DNA of 64,000 bases from Topomyia yanbarensis (taxonomy: Eukaryota > Arthropoda > Insecta > Diptera > Culicidae): the NCBI RefSeq assembly GCF_030247195.1, contig NC_080670.1, positions 41,711,524 through 41,775,523 of the forward strand. The letters are read 5' to 3'. A program made the position numbers and the translations under genes. Under the pieces are notes generated by a model that saw only the letters and a list, made by a program, of their open reading frames with translations, was not told where the DNA came from and ran no database searches. This document shows, piece by piece, positions 59,750-64,000 of the stretch (position 1 is its first letter; each line of letters opens with the position of its first letter).

Positions 59750-62700
59750 ACGCTTTTAATCCACCTAACAGTGTGATGAGACGTTTCTTATAACTCTTAT
59801 CACTCTCTTCGGATATTATATCGTTTGAGAACATTTAGAACTTGATGCTTCGCGATGTTTTTGATAACACATACTACATGGGATAGTGTCAGGACTCAGA
59901 GAATCGCTCACATCAGCATAGGACAACATCAGTGCTAGAAATCTCAAACTAAATCAATGGAAAAGCGAAAAAATGGCCCATAAAATAGACATACAAACAA
60001 ATTATTGCTAATGCTCTGTTAATAAAATATCTAAATTCCTCAATCAATGCATTGTGGTGGGAAAACTGAATTTTCCTAAAGGGGTTATGTATATTGTACT
60101 GAGCCAAAAAATCGATTTTTTTTTGAATCGAAATAAAGTTTATACTTTACTCAAATTTCCAACGCGACTGAGACCTAAAAATCAACGCTTTTTCTGGAAA
60201 AAAGCGATACTAGCAGTGACACCATTCAAAGAAAATCAACAGTGAATATTTCCAGACTTGGTTTTATTTCCTATTTAAGAACTATTGTGTTTTTTACATC
60301 CTAGATTGCATGATTCAGTGATCGAAACCCAAAACTTCATGAGGTATTTGAAATAATTAAATTAAAATTTATGTTTGCCATTGAAATTGACAAAATGATA
60401 GTATCGCCCCTTTGACGATTGTTTACTTTTTCGGTCCCACCTATCAGCATTCAAGTATCGCCCTTGCGTTTTTTTACAATACTAATTTTACAATTGGTGG
60501 GGGTTTGGTGAAAATCGATCTTACTGTCCAAACGGCATAATTCCGAAACCGCAATTTTTGAAGTTTTAAAATTATGCAGAATTAATTTTTCAGAAAATAG
60601 TAACAGAGTTCGTGTTTTTAGCGAATTTGTTGAGACTTTATTGTAGTCATGAATATTAACCTGAGAAAATTCACTATAAATACTTCTTGGACGATATACC
60701 GTCAAAATTATTTTATCAAATGATGCGCTGTTTAACGTTTGTAAAACTCATCGAAGATACTAAACTTCCGAAATTAGCGGTTTCAAAATGATGTTATCTT
60801 GACCTTAAATTACTGTTTTTGAACATTTGATCTATACATATAATTGGTCATACAACAAAAATCAAATTCTCATCAAATCGATCAGGACCTGCTAGAGTCG
60901 AATGGAAATCGTCATTTCTCATAAATTTCTCTCTACATTCGGAAAGTGTTATCCTCGATATTAATCATATTACGTTTTCGTTTCAACTCGACGCATTCCC
61001 AAAATAAAAACCTGTTTTAATCCACCTAGTGGTGCAATTGTGCTTTTCTCATTTGTTCAGACTACGATTCCATGGCGGGTTATGTTCAATACAATGGTGG
61101 AAATGAATATTACATGTTCAGTACGATTTGCACATAAGTACAATGAATCGACAGCCACGATCTTGAGATACTATGTGATACTGAAACATCGTTTGACCGC
61201 CGCTGGTTTCAAGCGATGTTTCAGTATCACATAGTAAGATCCGGGAAGTACGGGTCCTGCCGAAAATTTTCAACTTGTTAAGAAATTTTAAACTAGTTTT
61301 AATTTTAAAGTAGCAACCACTCACTGCATACTCCCTCCGGGCCGGTATGATTGACGATTTTTAGAGTGATTGCATAACCTTTCTATATGAGAAAGGCAAA
61401 AATGTACCAAAGTCCAAAAAAATCAATTTTTGTCAAACATTATTTTTTTCGAGTTTACATCAAATCTCGATGTTTCATGCTTTATAAAGTCATTTGGCAT
61501 CAAAAATACAAATTTGATTTTGAAAATTTTTCATTTCAGTTTATATTGGAATTTGCTGTGTGATTGCACTCTTCAACTCGTAACTCCGGAACCGGAAGTC
61601 CAATCAATAAAAAAAATCAATGGCAGCCGATGGGAAGGTTGTACCTTTCATTTGAGACTAACTTTGTGCAAATCGATCCAGCCATCTCTGATTAATAGAG
61701 GTCACATTTTTTTCCACATACACCCACATACATACACACACAGACATTTTCCGATCTCGACGAACTGAGTCGATTGGCATATGACACTCGGCCCTCCCGG
61801 TCGGGATTAGATTGACGAATTTTAGGGTGAATGAGAAAGGCAAAAACATATTTAGCAAATGTTGAAAGTTATGCATTTTTTTGGTGCGCAGTTCTATGTT
61901 TCATAGACATTAAATCAATTTTAACTTCGCTTCCAATTAAATAAAGACCCTTATTACAGTACATCTCTACAAAAACGAGCTCAATTTGAAAAGAAATCTG
62001 AGGATTATGATTGATTACAGAACTCTGGAATTTTCTATTGGAATGTTTTCAGGCAGGATTTTGATATTGATGCAATTAGACAACTGTGAAATCAAGACCA
62101 ATAGATCAGTTACATATCAGGACCCCATTCCGACAATTTGTCAAAAGTCCTCATTATGTTTACAACAACAGGATATCAATGCACGGATCAGATAATTGTT
62201 ATTGTAATATTGAATTAAATCAGTCTGCATCAATAAATTTTCAACTTCAATCCAATTTTTTTGTGGGTGGCGGGGGGGGGGGGGGCGTTGTATGGTGTTA
62301 AACCCCAAAACCTTCTCTTGGCAACGCCGTTGCTTGGAGTTATTTATTTCGCTTTTCATTTTCCGATATGTTTCAGATCGATCCGATGGTCATGAGTTAG
62401 AAAAATTGCAGTCAGAAGGTTCGCACAAATGAACATTTTTGCACTGATAAGTTATCAAGTTCCTTCCAGACAACTTGGAAGTGTTCGGTGATTATTTGTA
62501 GCGGTTGTAGATAGTAAAATGAAATACAAAATTCGTTTTATCGAAATAATGTTTGGCTTATTGCAATGGATTATTACTATATTGAACAATAAATAGGCGA
62601 CAAAGAGTAATCAACAAACAACAAGCCATAACTTTTAAAGTATTCAAAATAGATCTTTGAAGTCTTCAGTAAAGTTATTCGCAAAAGTAAGAGCTACAAA

Positions 62701-63051
62701 TTTGCTGAAGACATCATTTTGATATAATCACTTCCAAGAAAATTTATGAAAATATCTCACTCATAGGGGGATTAATCAGCAAAAGCGCAATACCAAAAGA
62801 AAGGCCATATTGCCTGCATTAAATTCACCGAAGATACTATTGACCTAAAATAAGCCGTTTTGGCGTTAAAAATAGATTACATGTTTTTGGTCATATTTCT
62901 GGCAATGGGAAATGATAAAAATCTTTTGTCCGCATTTAATGTTAAATATCTCTTTTGATAATAGTCCGATTTCAACAATCTATAGCTTGTTCGAAAGGTA
63001 TTCGTTGAAGCTGTCTAAAAATATATAAATTGTTAATCTATGTTGTCAATT
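59750..63051 (+). mobile_element. Composite repeat copy D, cut by an LTR element
   Basis: It begins ACGCTTTTAATCCACCTAAC as in A and B. About 60,180-60,486 is replaced by unrelated sequence, which removes the left end of the nested hAT-like element (homology resumes at GGTGGGGGTTTGG near 60,487). The right end of that element is at 62,332 (GGCAACGCCGTTG, then CTTGGAGT). Copy D stops at TTGTCAATT (63,051), where A-C continue CGGCAGATAAT, so the outer 3' end is missing from the window. Confidence 0.65.
61009..61845 (+). mobile_element. Inner Helentron-like element in copy D, with inverted duplication
   Basis: Same start, internal hairpin terminus (61,379-61,397) and 3' block as in A-C. It differs by a 64-nt palindromic segment at 61,171-61,234, in which part of the sequence has been copied in reverse complement. 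See findings. Confidence 0.6.
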
Positions 63052-64000
63052 TGTAACCTCCATGATCGGTTACATTATAAATCTCGACCGACGGTGTAAA
63101 TAATAAATAACTTAAATATATAATATGTACATATACCCTAGATACGTTTTGATTTGTTTACCTTTTTATAATATTTTGAATTATTTTTATTTTTTTTAAT
63201 TAATAATTATTAGTATCACCCTATTGAAAATATTTATTTAAAATTTGAATTTGCTATAAAAATACCGAATGCCCCTCGATCCTTTGCGTGTCCCAATTAT
63301 CCCACCGATACAATTGCGCCCTGCGAAAGACTGTTATCTCGCTCTGATAGCTAGAGTCATCTCGCTTGCTATGTACCGTGAAGAGCGGAAATATCCACCA
63401 CCCAGGACTTCGTGGGATATATAAGCAGGAGCCGACAAGCATTCGGTCTCTTTTTTGGTAACAAAGTAACTAGTTTAAAATTCGGTATAGGTCGTTTTGG
63501 TTACCAAGTATTTTTTCAACAGTGATAGTGTTGGTGACAGTACGCGCTGTGTGCGGTAAAACTGTTAGTGCCAGTTGTTTCGCCTAAGTGGAAGAATCCT
63601 GACCGGCGATATCGGATCGAAAAGTTATCGAGGCCGGTACTGTTGAAAGGCCTGTGCATTTTACATTACCGACGGCTGATTCAGTGCAACATACGTTCGG
63701 TCTGTCACGACCGGCCCGTTCCGTCAATTAGCGGAGACACCACACCAGTCGGCGCAGCGTAGTTGACCCAATGGCAGTAGATACAACATGCTCAAGAGGA
63801 ATGAGCGAATCAGGTGCCCAATATTGTTTCCTTTGTTTTCCTTCCCAACATTATTAACCCTTGATAGCACATGTAAAATTAAATGAAATGATGAACTAAA
63901 TATTTTTCTTATGGTGTTGTTTTTATTATAATTATTTCTTAAGATTAATAAAATGTAGTGATCTAAATATTTTTCTTATTATATTTAAATATTATATGAG
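63052..64000 (+). mobile_element. Probable LTR retrotransposon start (5' LTR), runs off the window
   Basis: Homology to the composite repeat ends exactly where TGTAACCTCCATGATCGG begins, a TG start as in LTRs, with GGTTACA nearby. A TATA box (GATATATAAGCAGG, about 63,416-63,429) is followed about 25 bp later by CATTCGGTCTC, a plausible start region. Downstream is GC-richer leader-like sequence, then AATAAA at 63,947. The LTR end, primer-binding site and coding genes are not in view, so it could be a solo LTR or a full element; superfamily unknown. Confidence 0.5.

Overview
This is a AT-rich, eukaryotic, repeat-saturated window. I recognise no intact protein-coding gene, rRNA or tRNA gene in its 64 kb. 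The repeat repertoire points to a mosquito, most likely a culicine (Aedes-like) genome: a tRNA-derived SINE resembling Feilai, a dead Tc1/mariner transposase of the kind seen in mosquitoes, many TA-, TAA- or 8-bp-flanked MITEs, and a family carrying a '(CA)n - ...GAGTCGATTGG... - CGGCCCTCCGGGCC - hairpin' module that I associate with culicine DNA. The taxon is an inference from family resemblance; no species-diagnostic gene is present.

Layout. 0-16 kb is a patchwork of small inverted-repeat elements: a 380-bp hAT-type MITE with a perfect 8-bp target duplication at 4713-5092, a SINE with a 12-bp duplication at 7171-7432, and a Harbinger-type MITE at 7592-7843. It also holds a degenerate tandem array (3.3-4.3 kb), a broken mariner transposase (8.45-9.06 kb) and a broken non-LTR retrotransposon on the minus strand (about 9.25-11.7 kb) with recognisable RT and RNase H. 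15.5-16.6 kb holds half of a CCCGAACCCGA-array element.

From 16.6 kb on, the window is dominated by four copies (A 16.6-20.5, B 27.3-31.6, C 37.9-42.1, D 59.7-63.05 kb) of one composite repeat of about 4 kb. Each is a nested stack: an outer element, a hAT-like element (CAGCGGCGTAGCC ends, near-matching 8-bp flanks) inside it, and a second outer-type element inside that. The nesting occurs at the same internal positions in every copy, so it was amplified as a unit. Outer and inner elements share an unusual architecture (5' TTTTAATCCACCTA, a 5' subterminal inverted repeat matching a 3' stem-loop, an internal CA microsatellite, no clear target duplication). This fits Helentron-derived non-autonomous elements (HINE/DINE-1 type) better than classical MITEs or SINEs. 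A separate copy of the inner family is at 49.6-50.7 kb.

Between the copies lie large fold-back elements (21.6-23.6, 23.7-25.2, 42.4-43.55, 46.1-46.6, 46.9-47.2, 48.1-48.3 kb), two TIR elements of 1.2-1.7 kb (33.4-35.1, 35.2-36.45 kb) and a 402-bp near-perfect GATATA microsatellite (51.08-51.48 kb). Copy D is cut at 63,051 by what looks like the start of an LTR retrotransposon whose LTR promoter is visible; the rest lies beyond the window. The remaining stretches (notably 1-2.8, 13.2-15.1, 31.6-33.4, 43.6-46.1, 51.5-57.7 kb) are AT-rich single-copy-looking sequence with no gene I can support; a few splice-donor-like or terminal-exon-like signals are listed at low confidence.

Nothing here works together as a pathway. 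The biological interest is structural: transposon nesting, fold-back DNA, template-switch mutation, and insertions whose empty sites are visible inside the same window.
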